Positions 1-6,938 of a DNA stretch of 9,025 bases are shown one piece after another. Source of the stretch: Calditrichia bacterium (GTDB lineage Bacteria > Calditrichota > Calditrichia > RBG-13-44-9 > J042); NCBI GenBank assembly GCA_030430345.1, contig JAUIFT010000057.1:1-9025 (forward strand). Direction: 5' to 3'. Below the pieces are notes generated by a model that searched no databases, was not told the DNA's origin, and saw nothing but the letters and a program-made list of their open reading frames with translations. The number at the start of each line of letters is the position of its first letter. Positions within the stretch are counted from its first letter, which is position 1. A program made the translations under genes and the position numbers.

Positions 1-1199
1 CCATTATTGTTAAAAGGAACATCGAAAGTGCTATTATCGCTGCCGGCGCTTTTCGATAGAATACCAAAATTTACAAAAGTACCGCCGCCATTATCCAGGA
101 AGTCCAGTAAGGCATCGACCTGAATATCGAAGGTTGCGCTGGTATCATTAATGAATGTGGCGTTGTTAATGAATCGCCAGGTGCCGCTTTCTAACCAACT
201 GGCGGTGCCGACATTCGTAATTGTGCGGCCATCCAAAGTTTTAGTGTTGCTGCCCCCAATTTGAATTTCGCCATTAATGAGAAAGCTACCACTGCCGGCT
301 ACCGTGCCGCGCTGCCAGTCAAAAATACCATTAATCAACGCATCGCCGCTACCGGTGATTAAACCATCGCCACCATCGAGAATCAGGGACATACCATTTT
401 GCAGGGACAGGCCACCGCTGTTAACGGTTACCTCTGCATCATTGATGAGTGCATCTCCACCACCGGTAAAATTGACGTTGTCCCAGGTATGGGTGCCTTC
501 CCGGAAAGCAATACTGCCATTGTTGTTCGTCGCAAATGTACATAAAGATGCGCTCGTTCCTCCCTTGAATTCCAGCGTACCGCTGATAACGACTATATTG
601 CCCGTGTTTTCCAATGCAATTTCAACGGGGGTAGTGCCGAAAGAGGAAAGCTTGGTGATAACCCCGCGGTTCACGATTGTTCCCCCGGCGGGTATCGAGA
701 ATTCTATCTCTGCATCGGTTTCAATGTTAAAATCACCACCAAGTTTATTTTTGATGACTGCGCCGTTTTTTACCCGAATATTCCCTGTGCCGGTCCAATT
801 GATATCGCCGCCATTGGATATGGGGCGTCCATCCAGCAATACGGAACTACTGCCGCTTAAATTTAATTCTGCCCCAAAAGGAATGTAGAGCGAATCGCCC
901 GGCTCGATTATACCCCCTTCCCAGCGCATTTTACCGTTAACGGTCAGGCTGTTAGTTCCGGTGATGTTACCATCACTCAGGACCAGCCCGCCAACAGTAA
1001 TATGGTCATCCAGAATAACCAGGCCGGAGTTTACGATTGCGGTATCGCTGGGACCGGGAACGCCACTCGGGGACCAGTTCAGGGATGAATTCCATCCACT
1101 ATTGTCGGACGTCCAGGTATAGGTCGTCTGCCCAAATAGGGCAAATGAAAGAATAATGATTAAGAAAAATATACGGGTGGTATGAATTTGCGCCAACAT
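1..1199 (-). CDS. Secreted beta-solenoid-like repeat protein, N-terminal part (runs off left edge)
   Basis: The frame is open from ATG at 1199 to the window edge, giving 399 residues without a stop. A GGAG-type ribosome binding site lies just upstream. Residues 1-23 form a signal peptide: a hydrophobic core around FFLIIILSFALFG, then QTTYTWT at the likely mature start. The mature part is rich in Gly, Asn, Ser and Thr. It contains short strand-turn units such as LTVNG, ALING and FLING, with recurring GG, LDG and GxITxxG turns, as expected for a parallel beta-helix or similar surface protein. At a larger scale two ~200-residue units are visible: residues 79-200 resemble 281-399, with ITG/ITG, LLDGRPI/TLDGRTI and GGTIVNRG/GGTFVNFG matching at the same offset. 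There are almost no cysteines. I expect export to the surface and probably a C-terminal sorting domain beyond the window. No enzymatic motif is visible, so the function is unknown. It is transcribed divergently from the rarD-like gene. Confidence 0.85.
   Translation of the reverse strand, partial: MLAQIHTTRIFFLIIILSFALFGQTTYTWTSDNSGWNSSLNWSPSGVPGPSDTAIVNSGLVILDDHITVGGLVLSDGNITGTNSLTVNGKMRWEGGIIEPGDSLYIPFGAELNLSGSSSVLLDGRPISNGGDINWTGTGNIRVKNGAVIKNKLGGDFNIETDAEIEFSIPAGGTIVNRGVITKLSSFGTTPVEIALENTGNIVVISGTLEFKGGTSASLCTFATNNNGSIAFREGTHTWDNVNFTGGGDALINDAEVTVNSGGLSLQNGMSLILDGGDGLITGSGDALINGIFDWQRGTVAGSGSFLINGEIQIGGSNTKTLDGRTITNVGTASWLESGTWRFINNATFINDTSATFDIQVDALLDFLDNGGGTFVNFGILSKSAGSDNSTFDVPFNNN
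3..965 (-). repeat. Tandem ~200-residue protein repeat, two copies (second incomplete)
   Basis: Within the repeat protein, residues 79-200 (nt 600-965) and residues 281-399 (nt 3-359) align with an offset of 200-202 residues. Shared landmarks are ITG, the VNG/ING turn followed by W, the LDGRxI turn, the NGG/NVG turn followed by W, and GGTxVNxGxxxK. The DNA copies have diverged, so this is an old protein-level duplication rather than a recent DNA repeat. The second copy continues beyond the window. Confidence 0.6.
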
Positions 1200-1354
1200 T
1201 TTACCTCTCCGTGGTTAATGTATGGGTTAAATAGATAGATATTTTCCTGAATCCTGAAATGCGTTTCCCTGGTGCCCGAGAATTTTTCAGAAGGTGGATT
1301 ACAAGTGACGATCGCTCCCCGGGAGGACTTTCAGCAGGGAAGTGCAAGTTTTTA

Positions 1355-1387
1355 CCCGTAATCATCAATCCCGATGATTAATGCGGG
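1355..1387. repeat. Inverted repeat in divergent promoter region
   Basis: TAATCATC at 1359-1366 is mirrored by GATGATTA at 1373-1380 around a 6-nt loop. Outer CCCG (1355-1358) and CGGG (1384-1387) extend the stem if ATG at 1381-1383 is bulged. No T-tract follows on either strand, so it does not look like a Rho-independent terminator. An operator or an mRNA 5'-leader hairpin is more likely, given its place between divergent genes. Confidence 0.45.
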
Positions 1388-1463
1388 CAGGAAAATAATT
1401 AACAGATATGGTTCAAATTAGAAGCCAGGCTTATGAGGCAGATGACCCATCGCACAGAATAAA

Positions 1464-1489
1464 AGTATATTTTTTCGCGTAAATATACT
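1464..1489. repeat. Perfect 9-bp inverted repeat upstream of rarD-like gene
   Basis: AGTATATTT at 1464-1472 and AAATATACT at 1481-1489 are exact reverse complements around an 8-nt spacer containing CGCG. It lies about 140 bp upstream of the transporter start. Its symmetry and AT-rich arms fit a dimeric regulator site, but no regulator can be named. Confidence 0.4.
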
Positions 1490-1625
1490 ATTCCGGGACT
1501 ATATTCTGCGGAAACAATTGCGAAATGCAATACGCTAAGCAGATGTAAATATAGAATAAACTATATGCTGTGTCTGTTAAAGGCTGCGATAATACCGCGC
1601 AGGTGATGGACCGGATAGGGGCAAA

Positions 1626-2513
1626 ATGAAAAATGGCATTCTGGCAGCAATGAGCGCCTACCTGTTATGGGGCGTATTCCCAATATATTGGAAAGCGTTG
1701 AGCGCAATTCCGGCAATGGAAATTCTTGGCCACCGGGTGGTATGGTCACTCATCGTACTGATCATTCTGCTGACTGTGTTACGACGCTGGGATTGGGTAA
1801 AATTGCTCAAACGAAATCCGGGAACTGTTGCAACGTTTATCGGTTCCGGTACCATCCTGGGGCTAAACTGGCTGATCTTTATTTGGGCGGTCAATAATAA
1901 TTTTATTGTTGAAGCGAGTTTGGGATATTTCATAAATCCCCTGGTAAATGTGCTGCTCGGGGTCATTTTCCTGAAAGAGCGGATGCGCCTGGTGCAGTGG
2001 GGAGCGGTGGCGCTGGCGTTTCTTGGCGTGGCTTACTTAACAGCCAGTTATGGCCGCTTACCCTGGATTGCTATTGGATTAGCGTTGTCTTTCGGTACCT
2101 ATGGATTGATTCGCAAGACTGCTCGCCTGAGTTCTCTGGAAGGACTGAGTATTGAGATGGCCAGTCTTTTTCTACCATCATTGATCTATTTGTTCTTCCT
2201 CGGATATAATGATATCGCCGCCTTTACGACAATCGATGATTTTACCTTGATTTTACTGCTGCTCAGCGGAATTATTACTGCCGTGCCGCTATTACTTTTT
2301 GCTTATGGCGCGCGTAAAATTCCCTTGTCGCTGGTGGGATTATTACAGTATATCGCCCCATCGATGCAATTCATGATCGGGGTTTTCCTCTACAATGAGC
2401 CCTTTTCCACGGAAAAGATGATTGGCTTTTCCATTATATGGATAGCGCTGATTATTTATTCGTTTGAGAGCTTTTGGTGGCTGAGCCGGCAGCGAGCTGT
2501 GCCAACTGGTTAG
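1626..2513 (+). CDS. rarD: RarD-type EamA/DMT-superfamily transporter
   Basis: This 295-residue protein is the usual length for RarD, an inner-membrane member of the drug/metabolite transporter superfamily. Ten hydrophobic segments are seen at about residues 5-23, 35-53, 70-90, 97-116, 123-141, 146-163, 177-193, 205-226, 234-254 and 263-282. RarD-type signatures include AYLLWGVFPIYWK near the N-terminus, EILGHRVVWS at 32-41, NWLIFIWAVN at 81-90, SLGYFINPLVNVLLG at 98-112 and LVGLLQYIAPS at 236-246. The two EamA halves show as NPLVNVLLGVIFLKER and APSMQFMIGVFLYNEP. The ATG at 1626 follows AGGGG at 1617-1621, a close but usable ribosome binding site. Family members are annotated as chloramphenicol-sensitivity proteins, but the physiological substrate is generally unknown and cannot be read here. 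The gene appears to stand alone; the next gene has its own promoter. Confidence 0.93.
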   Translation: MKNGILAAMSAYLLWGVFPIYWKALSAIPAMEILGHRVVWSLIVLIILLTVLRRWDWVKLLKRNPGTVATFIGSGTILGLNWLIFIWAVNNNFIVEASLGYFINPLVNVLLGVIFLKERMRLVQWGAVALAFLGVAYLTASYGRLPWIAIGLALSFGTYGLIRKTARLSSLEGLSIEMASLFLPSLIYLFFLGYNDIAAFTTIDDFTLILLLLSGIITAVPLLLFAYGARKIPLSLVGLLQYIAPSMQFMIGVFLYNEPFSTEKMIGFSIIWIALIIYSFESFWWLSRQRAVPTG

Positions 2514-2537
2514 GAGCTCAATAGTCTAATGAATGCA

Positions 2538-2566
2538 TTGAATTATATGAAATGTTTGAATACAAT
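2538..2566 (+). promoter_or_regulatory. Sigma-70-like promoter for the small membrane protein
   Basis: TTGAAT at 2538-2543 and TACAAT at 2561-2566 are separated by exactly 17 bp, close to the TTGACA/TATAAT consensus. Transcription would start near 2573, about 36 nt before the ATG at 2609. It lies in the 95-bp gap after the rarD-like gene, so the small gene can be transcribed independently. Confidence 0.55.
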
Positions 2567-2608
2567 AAATACCAGGTATGGGAAAACTGAACATAAACCG
2601 GAGTAATA

Positions 2609-2983
2609 ATGACAACAAATAATCAGGCGGCGGTTTGTATCCCAAATATTGGCCGAAAGCAGCGTCGGCTCCGATTGTTTGGCGGGATTGCAGGGATTGC
2701 TATAACGGTCATAACAGGCATCTATTTAAAATATATAGATGCGCCTCTTTATTGGCAACTGGCGCTGTATCTGCCGTTGGTGGGAGGATTGAGCGGGATA
2801 TTTCAGGCGCATCATCAAACATGAGTGGTGATGGCGGCGCAAGGTTTGCGTCAAATGAATGATAAGATATCCCGTGTGAAAGAAGATGATCTCGACGCGG
2901 CGATTCGGAAGCAGGCTATGACAGTTAACATACAATCGTTTGCTACTGCGGCAGTGATAATACTTATCTATATTTTCCTGTAG
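2609..2983 (+). CDS. Candidate small membrane selenoprotein (in-frame TGA = Sec72), unrecognised family
   Basis: Seen: ATG at 2609 preceded by GGAG at 2600-2603. Codons 1-71 are open, codon 72 is TGA (2822-2824), and the same frame runs on for 52 codons to TAG at 2981-2983, giving 124 residues. Helices are predicted at about 23-40, 47-65 and 109-124. The third lies wholly after the TGA, as does a charged stretch (DKISRVKEDDLDAAIRKQ, 85-102). Arg/Lys-rich residues 17-22 suggest the N-terminus is cytoplasmic. Cys10 (in CIPN) and residue 72 (in QT-U-VVMAAQG) would then both face the cytoplasm near the membrane. A SECIS-like hairpin starts 11 nt after the TGA. Inference: UGA is read as selenocysteine, possibly paired with Cys10 in redox chemistry. 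The alternative is a nonsense mutation of an ancestral Cys codon (TGT/TGC) or a sequencing error. TGA reassignment is unlikely because the dehydrogenase downstream ends in TGA. A normal gene call would end at 2824 with 71 residues. I do not recognise the family. Confidence 0.72.
2822..2824 (+). other. In-frame TGA, proposed selenocysteine codon
   Basis: The codon sits between QT and VVMAAQG in one continuous frame (2609-2821 and 2825-2980). It is followed by a hairpin at the distance required for bacterial UGA recoding. If it is a plain stop, the 52 codons that follow have no ribosome binding site of their own that I can see, and they begin with GTG GTG ATG directly after the TGA. Confidence 0.65.
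2836..2852 (+). promoter_or_regulatory. Bacterial SECIS-like hairpin
   Basis: GGCGCAAGGTTTGCGTC folds into a 7-bp stem (2836-2842 with 2846-2852, one G-U pair) closed by a GGU loop at 2843-2845. Eleven nucleotides separate it from the TGA, and 18 separate the TGA from the loop. From memory, bacterial SECIS elements have a small apical loop with a G in its first two positions, about 16-37 nt after UGA. The E. coli fdhF minimal hairpin GGTTGCAGGTCTGCACC is also 17 nt, 11 nt after UGA, with GGU in the loop. The bulged U of the E. coli stem is absent here. Confidence 0.68.
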
Positions 2984-3006
2984 TTTCCTGAAAAAAAGTT
3001 AAAGGA

Positions 3007-3045
3007 TTGAATCCGGACGTTCTACCCTTTAAATTAAAGGTCCGG
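3007..3045 (+). promoter_or_regulatory. Promoter-like site with flanking inverted repeat, upstream of the dehydrogenase
   Basis: TTGAAT at 3007-3012 and TAAATT at 3030-3035 are 17 bp apart, with the same -35 hexamer and spacing as the promoter at 2538. CCGGAC (3013-3018), directly after the -35, is mirrored by GTCCGG (3040-3045), just past the -10. A second palindrome, CCTTTAA-A-TTAAAGG at 3026-3040, covers the -10 itself. An operator bracketing the RNA polymerase site is a reasonable reading, and a repressor controlling acyl-CoA metabolism would fit. The leader to the ATG at 3141 would be about 100 nt. The pairing could also be a weak transcript hairpin. Confidence 0.4.
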
Positions 3046-3140
3046 TGCGATTGATATCGGCAGGTGGCAGTACTCGTAGATGGCGTAGGATCGCAACAAC
3101 AGCACCGGCAAAAAAGGAATAAACATACAGGAGATTTCTC

Positions 3141-4472
3141 ATGAATTTGAATGATCGTTTGGAAAATGTTGCTGTTCTTGGGGCCGGCGGCAAAATGGGG
3201 AGTGGCATTTCTTTGCTGCTGGCGCGGGAGATGACCCTGGCGAAATTAAACCCGGAGAACGCCGGACGAAATTACGAATTAACTTTAATGGATGTAAATC
3301 CCGATGCTTTAAACGGGTTGCAGGCTTATCTGGAAAAACAGGGAAAACGCTTCGCTGAAAAGAAAGCGGATAAAATTGCCGCGCTGTTCCCGGACATGGA
3401 TGATCCGGCAGCGATTGCCGAAGCATTTGTCGCAACACAGGCATCCATTCTCAATCCGGTGACAGACCTGGCAGAAGTCGGCGGTGCCCACATGGTGTTT
3501 GAAGCAATTCTGGAAAACCTCGATTTGAAAATCCGCGTTTTTAATCAATTAAAAGATGTATGTGCGGATACCACTTATTTTTTTAGCAATACATCGTCTA
3601 TCCCGATTAAGGAACTCGATGAAAAAGTTGGCCTGGGCGGACGAATTATTGGCTTCCACTTTTATAATCCTCCGGCGGTGCAACGCCTGGTGGAATTGAT
3701 CATCCCGGAAAATATAGCGGCAGACCTCCCGGAACTTTCCCGGGAAATTGGTAAGCGCCTGGGGAAAATTATCATTCTTTCCAATGATGTTGCCGGCTTT
3801 ATCGGCAACGGCCACTTTATGCGCGATGGCTTGCATGGCATTCGCGAAGCACAACGCCTCAGCCAGGAAATGTCCTTTATTGAAGCAGTCTATATTGTAA
3901 ATCAGGTCAGTCAGGATCTGCTGCTGCGCCCGATGGGGATCTTTCAGCTGATCGATTATGTTGGTCTGGATATCTTCCAAAGTATTCTGAAAATTATGGC
4001 CCCGCATTTCCCCGGGGAAGTGCTCCATAGCGATCTGATTGATATTCTGGTTGGCAAAAATGTAAAAGGCGGGCAATATTCCGACGGCAGCCAAAAGAAT
4101 GGATTTCTGAAATACGAAAATGGCCGTCCGGTGGGCGTTTACGATCTGGTAAAAGAAAGTTACGTGCCCCTTTCCACTGGGGATTGGCAAGGAAAGGCGG
4201 ATCGCTGGATCGGGGATAAACCAGAAGGACACGCCCCCTGGAAGGCATTGCTGAAGGCCGAAGACCGGGACGATCAGCTGAAGGCCTACTTTGCGGCAAT
4301 GACCGCTGATAATGGCAATGGTGCTACACTGGCCAGCGCTTATCTGAAAAATTCCCGGGAAATTGGCGAGCTATTATTGAATGGTGGCGTTGCGAACGCT
4401 GCGGAAGATGTCAATGGCGTTCTAATGAATGGCTTTTTCCATCTATATGGCCCGATCAATGAATATGCCTGA
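3141..4472 (+). CDS. 3-hydroxyacyl-CoA dehydrogenase family protein
   Basis: This 443-residue enzyme is predicted to oxidise L-3-hydroxyacyl-CoA to 3-ketoacyl-CoA with NAD+, the third step of beta-oxidation, in the cytoplasm. The Rossmann domain covers about residues 8-215. The nucleotide loop GAGGKMGSG (14-22) is one residue longer than the common GAGTMGSG. About 15 extra residues (around 32-46) precede the second strand, which ends at the presumed ribose-binding Asp51. By alignment from memory to human HADH, the catalytic residues Ser152 (SNTSS), His173 (GFHFYNPP), Glu185 and Asn223 (NDVAGFIGN) are all present at the same spacing. A 3HCDH C-terminal domain follows at about 218-305. Residues ~330-443 look like a second, degenerate copy ending LLLNGGVANAAEDVNGVLMN. 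Single-function enzymes are about 280-310 residues, so this is a long form. It has no crotonase domain, unlike FadB. The start is set by AGGAG at 3129-3133. It is the second plus-strand gene after the selenoprotein candidate, 157 bp downstream. The natural acyl chain length is not evident. Confidence 0.93.
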   Translation: MNLNDRLENVAVLGAGGKMGSGISLLLAREMTLAKLNPENAGRNYELTLMDVNPDALNGLQAYLEKQGKRFAEKKADKIAALFPDMDDPAAIAEAFVATQASILNPVTDLAEVGGAHMVFEAILENLDLKIRVFNQLKDVCADTTYFFSNTSSIPIKELDEKVGLGGRIIGFHFYNPPAVQRLVELIIPENIAADLPELSREIGKRLGKIIILSNDVAGFIGNGHFMRDGLHGIREAQRLSQEMSFIEAVYIVNQVSQDLLLRPMGIFQLIDYVGLDIFQSILKIMAPHFPGEVLHSDLIDILVGKNVKGGQYSDGSQKNGFLKYENGRPVGVYDLVKESYVPLSTGDWQGKADRWIGDKPEGHAPWKALLKAEDRDDQLKAYFAAMTADNGNGATLASAYLKNSREIGELLLNGGVANAAEDVNGVLMNGFFHLYGPINEYA

Positions 4473-4486
4473 TTGCGGTTTAAACT

Positions 4487-4521
4487 CTCGTATCCATCTT
4501 GATTTACAGGATGGATACGAG
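4487..4521. terminator. Perfect 12-bp hairpin between convergent genes, likely bidirectional terminator
   Basis: CTCGTATCCATC at 4487-4498 is the exact reverse complement of GATGGATACGAG at 4510-4521, with an 11-nt loop. It begins 14 bp after the dehydrogenase stop codon and ends 59 bp before the stop of the minus-strand protease gene, so it can serve both transcripts. Neither side has a long T-tract (GTATATACAT on the plus side, TTTAAA on the minus side). It is therefore not a classical Rho-independent terminator and may act as a 3'-end stabiliser. Confidence 0.5.
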
Positions 4522-4580
4522 GTATATACATCATAACAAACTTTTACAGATTTCGAGACTCTTCATTAGAGAAAGACTGG

Positions 4581-6938
4581 TTAGCGAAGTAAAACCATTT
4601 TTCGAGTGTCGATAAAATTGCCGGCAGTCATCCGATAAAGATATACACCGGAAGCCATTTTATTACCACTGTCATCAATCGCCTGCCAACGAACATGGTG
4701 CCTGCCTGCCGTCATCTTCTGATTTACCAGCGTTGTTACCAGTTTTCCCTGAATGTCAAATACTTGTATTTTTACCTGCGATTCAGAAGGAAGATCATAA
4801 GTAATGGTTGTGACCGGGTTAAAGGGATCGGGAAAATTATGACCGAGTGTATAACGATCCGGTAAAATCGTTTGCAGCGTTGCTTCTGTTGCCGGGGATG
4901 AGTGTTTATTGTTATTTTGATTCCTCAAGTCATATACTTCCGCTGCCTGAGCGTGATGTTGCTCGTTACCGAAAAAGATGCTGCCTTCGATAAAAATACT
5001 TTTTCCCCTGAATTCATTGAGGTTGACTGCCAGGGTATCTGAAATAACGAAGGTGCTGTCCGTGCTGAAAATATTTGAGAGATAAGTCCGTAATTGCTTT
5101 AATACCCGATTACCCTGTCCGTTCTTAATCCTTAATCCTAAAATAGATTGTAACGCACCTTTTTTACCGGGCGCATAGCTAAGTCTTTGCCCGGAAATAC
5201 GTAAGGGTAGTTGAAGTGATAAATCCTTTGCAGTAACATTCATTGCTTTAAAACGAAAAGCATTTTCCGGAGTTAACTGGGAACCTCGATAATGCGGCTG
5301 AATCCTCTGCCGGTTGCCAGTGTCATCAACTAACATCGGATCGCCGATTTCTATGGCCAGGTCCCCGCTAACGCCGATATTCGCGAAGGCCCGTTCAAGC
5401 TGCAGGGTTACCAGGCGGCTATGGGGAATATCGCCGGCGCTGGATTCTTTCATTTCCGGGATAATATCCTGGGTAATTTGCACCCGGTAAGGGGCAGCAT
5501 CATCTTCGGTGTAAACCAGTTGCGGATATAGCTCATCTAAAGTGGTAATCGCCGGATGCCCGCCACCGTTGGCCACTACTGTGGATGGCGTCCAGCTGCC
5601 GCTCCAGCGCCAGAGCCGGGAGATCTCCGAATCGTTGCTTTGATAGGCAATCAAGGCATCGAGATCGTTCTCATCATCAATGAAGCTGGTAATCACCGGA
5701 TTACGATCGTCGGTGTTACAAACCTGAAAAATCGTTACCGGTTGCCAGCCGCCATTGGTTTTTTCCCGAAAGCATATGACCGGTGTATTTTTGCTCGGTG
5801 AGCTACAGCCGCTTTCCAAAACTTTTTCCGAGGAAATGATATTTTGGCGGCCTTGCCAGGTCAGGTAAATATTATTCGGGTAGCTGCCGGGGTCGGCATG
5901 GATGGACGGGCGGGCATGGCTGTTCAGATTCCATAATCCGCCACTGAGATCAGTGCTGCTATCCCACTGCCATTGCCCACTGTTGTAATCGCCGGAAATA
6001 AATTTTATTTCATCGATCTGGCTATCCCGCCAGGCAATACGGGTAGTATTCGGATCACTGCCGACACTGCCGCGGGTAATCGTCGGGGAATGATCGTAAA
6101 TGTCGGTACCGGGTACAAGATAGTAAGTACTCCAGTTCTGCCAGGAACTGTCCTTATAACGGAGTACGATACCGCCGACAACACTGACGAAGTTATAGGA
6201 ATAACGCCAGACCACCGTGGCATCGCCGTAGTAATCGATATAAATCGCCGGCGTGGTGGGATTCTGGTAACCGCCATAGGAGCCTTGCCCGAGTAATTCA
6301 ATCGCTTCCCAGTTGCCTTCAGCATCCCTTTTTCGATAATGCACAGTATAATCATCGACGCCGCCATCACTGTATTTTCGCTCGTAAGCGACATGCACTT
6401 CCAGATATTGATCGACCCCGACACTGGGATTGAGGCACTCATATTGGTCGGAACGATCGACCTGTTCGTCTTTCTCCCAATTTACCCCGCCATCGGTGGA
6501 AATGGAGAGGAATACGCCGCCACCATCGACATAAACCTGGTAAAGATTTTCCGGATGATGGCCGCTGCCGGTTTTATATTGCGCGGCCAGTTTGCGGGCA
6601 TTATTACCGGCGGTAGCGGCGGAGGTATTTGCAGCAAGGTGGGCCGTGTAAACTGCGCTGACTGTGGCATTATCATCACGGAAAATTACCTCTGTTTGAT
6701 AATAGCCCTCCGTAGTCAGGTTGTTCGGTGAAACTATATCCGCATCCTGCGCTTCCCATTCTAAGAAATACCAAAGATTATTATTGTTGGGAATATCGTC
6801 CCGTTCCGCTTTGGCCCTAATGGAATAAGGAATTCGATTAAGTGTTGGGTCTTGATCCAGAAAAACACCACCGGAGGTTGAATCCCGCGCACCGGTAGGA
6901 GCATAAGGGGAATCGAAGGAAATAAAGTCTCCGGCTGG
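4581..6938 (-). pseudogene. C-terminal part of frameshifted secreted metalloprotease, with T9SS type A sorting domain
   Basis: This frame continues the protein encoded at 6939-8176 after a one-base shift. An apparent start at 6398 is an internal GTG (a Val codon). The frame is sensible further upstream through WYFLEWEAQ, TEVIFRDDNATVSAVYTAHL and DGGVFLSISTDGGVNW back to SFDSPYAP near 6900. The middle is rich in aromatic and Gly residues and in BNR/propeller-like phrases such as VYVDGG, STDGGVNW, HVAYERKYSDGG and LTWQG. The last 94 residues (nt 4581-4865) form the sorting domain: NFPDPFNPVTTITYDLP, VKIQVFDIQGKLVTTLV, GRHHVRW, GVYLYRMTAGNF and RKMVLLR at the very end. This tail should direct the protein through the outer membrane by T9SS. 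With one base restored near 6938 the whole protein would be 1198 residues. The DNA is clearly GC-richer around 5400-7000 than in the protease-coding part. Confidence 0.8.

Larger units (their letters stand above)
1200..1625. other. Divergent intergenic region, no gene seen
   Basis: This 426-bp stretch separates the minus-strand repeat protein from the plus-strand transporter and should hold both promoters. I see no credible open reading frame and no tRNA or other recognisable RNA gene. It contains two strong inverted repeats (listed separately) and a weaker one, ATATAG at 1549-1554 with CTATAT at 1561-1566. The part from 1460 to 1570 is AT-rich. No -35/-10 pair was convincing enough to call for either gene. 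Confidence 0.6.

Noticed and set aside
277..888. 203-codon plus-strand open frame
   Set aside because: It lies opposite the repeat protein, whose own frame has a signal peptide, ribosome binding site and coherent repeats. The plus-strand translation is Pro/Ser-rich and resembles no protein.
2609..2824. Small protein ending at the TGA as a complete 71-residue product
   Set aside because: The frame continues for 52 plausible codons with a membrane helix, and a SECIS-like hairpin follows the TGA. Kept only as the fallback reading.
2822..2824. TGA reassigned to Trp or Gly throughout the genome
   Set aside because: The dehydrogenase gene ends in TGA at 4470-4472 just before the convergent hairpin, and other genes contain no internal TGA.
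2635..2862. 75-codon plus-strand frame overlapping the small membrane protein
   Set aside because: It has no ribosome binding site, and its sequence is Cys/Arg-rich without helices. The frame starting at 2609 has a ribosome binding site and three membrane segments.
3026..3040. CCTTTAA-A-TTAAAGG as a Rho-independent terminator
   Set aside because: The stem is AT-rich with a one-base loop and no T-tract. It overlaps a promoter-like sequence, so an operator role is more likely.
3549..4232. 227-codon minus-strand open frame
   Set aside because: It is the antisense shadow of the dehydrogenase, which has all catalytic residues. There is no ribosome binding site or domain on the minus strand.
6339..6731. 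130-codon plus-strand frame
   Set aside because: It is antisense to the protease C-terminal half, which reads as a coherent secreted protein.
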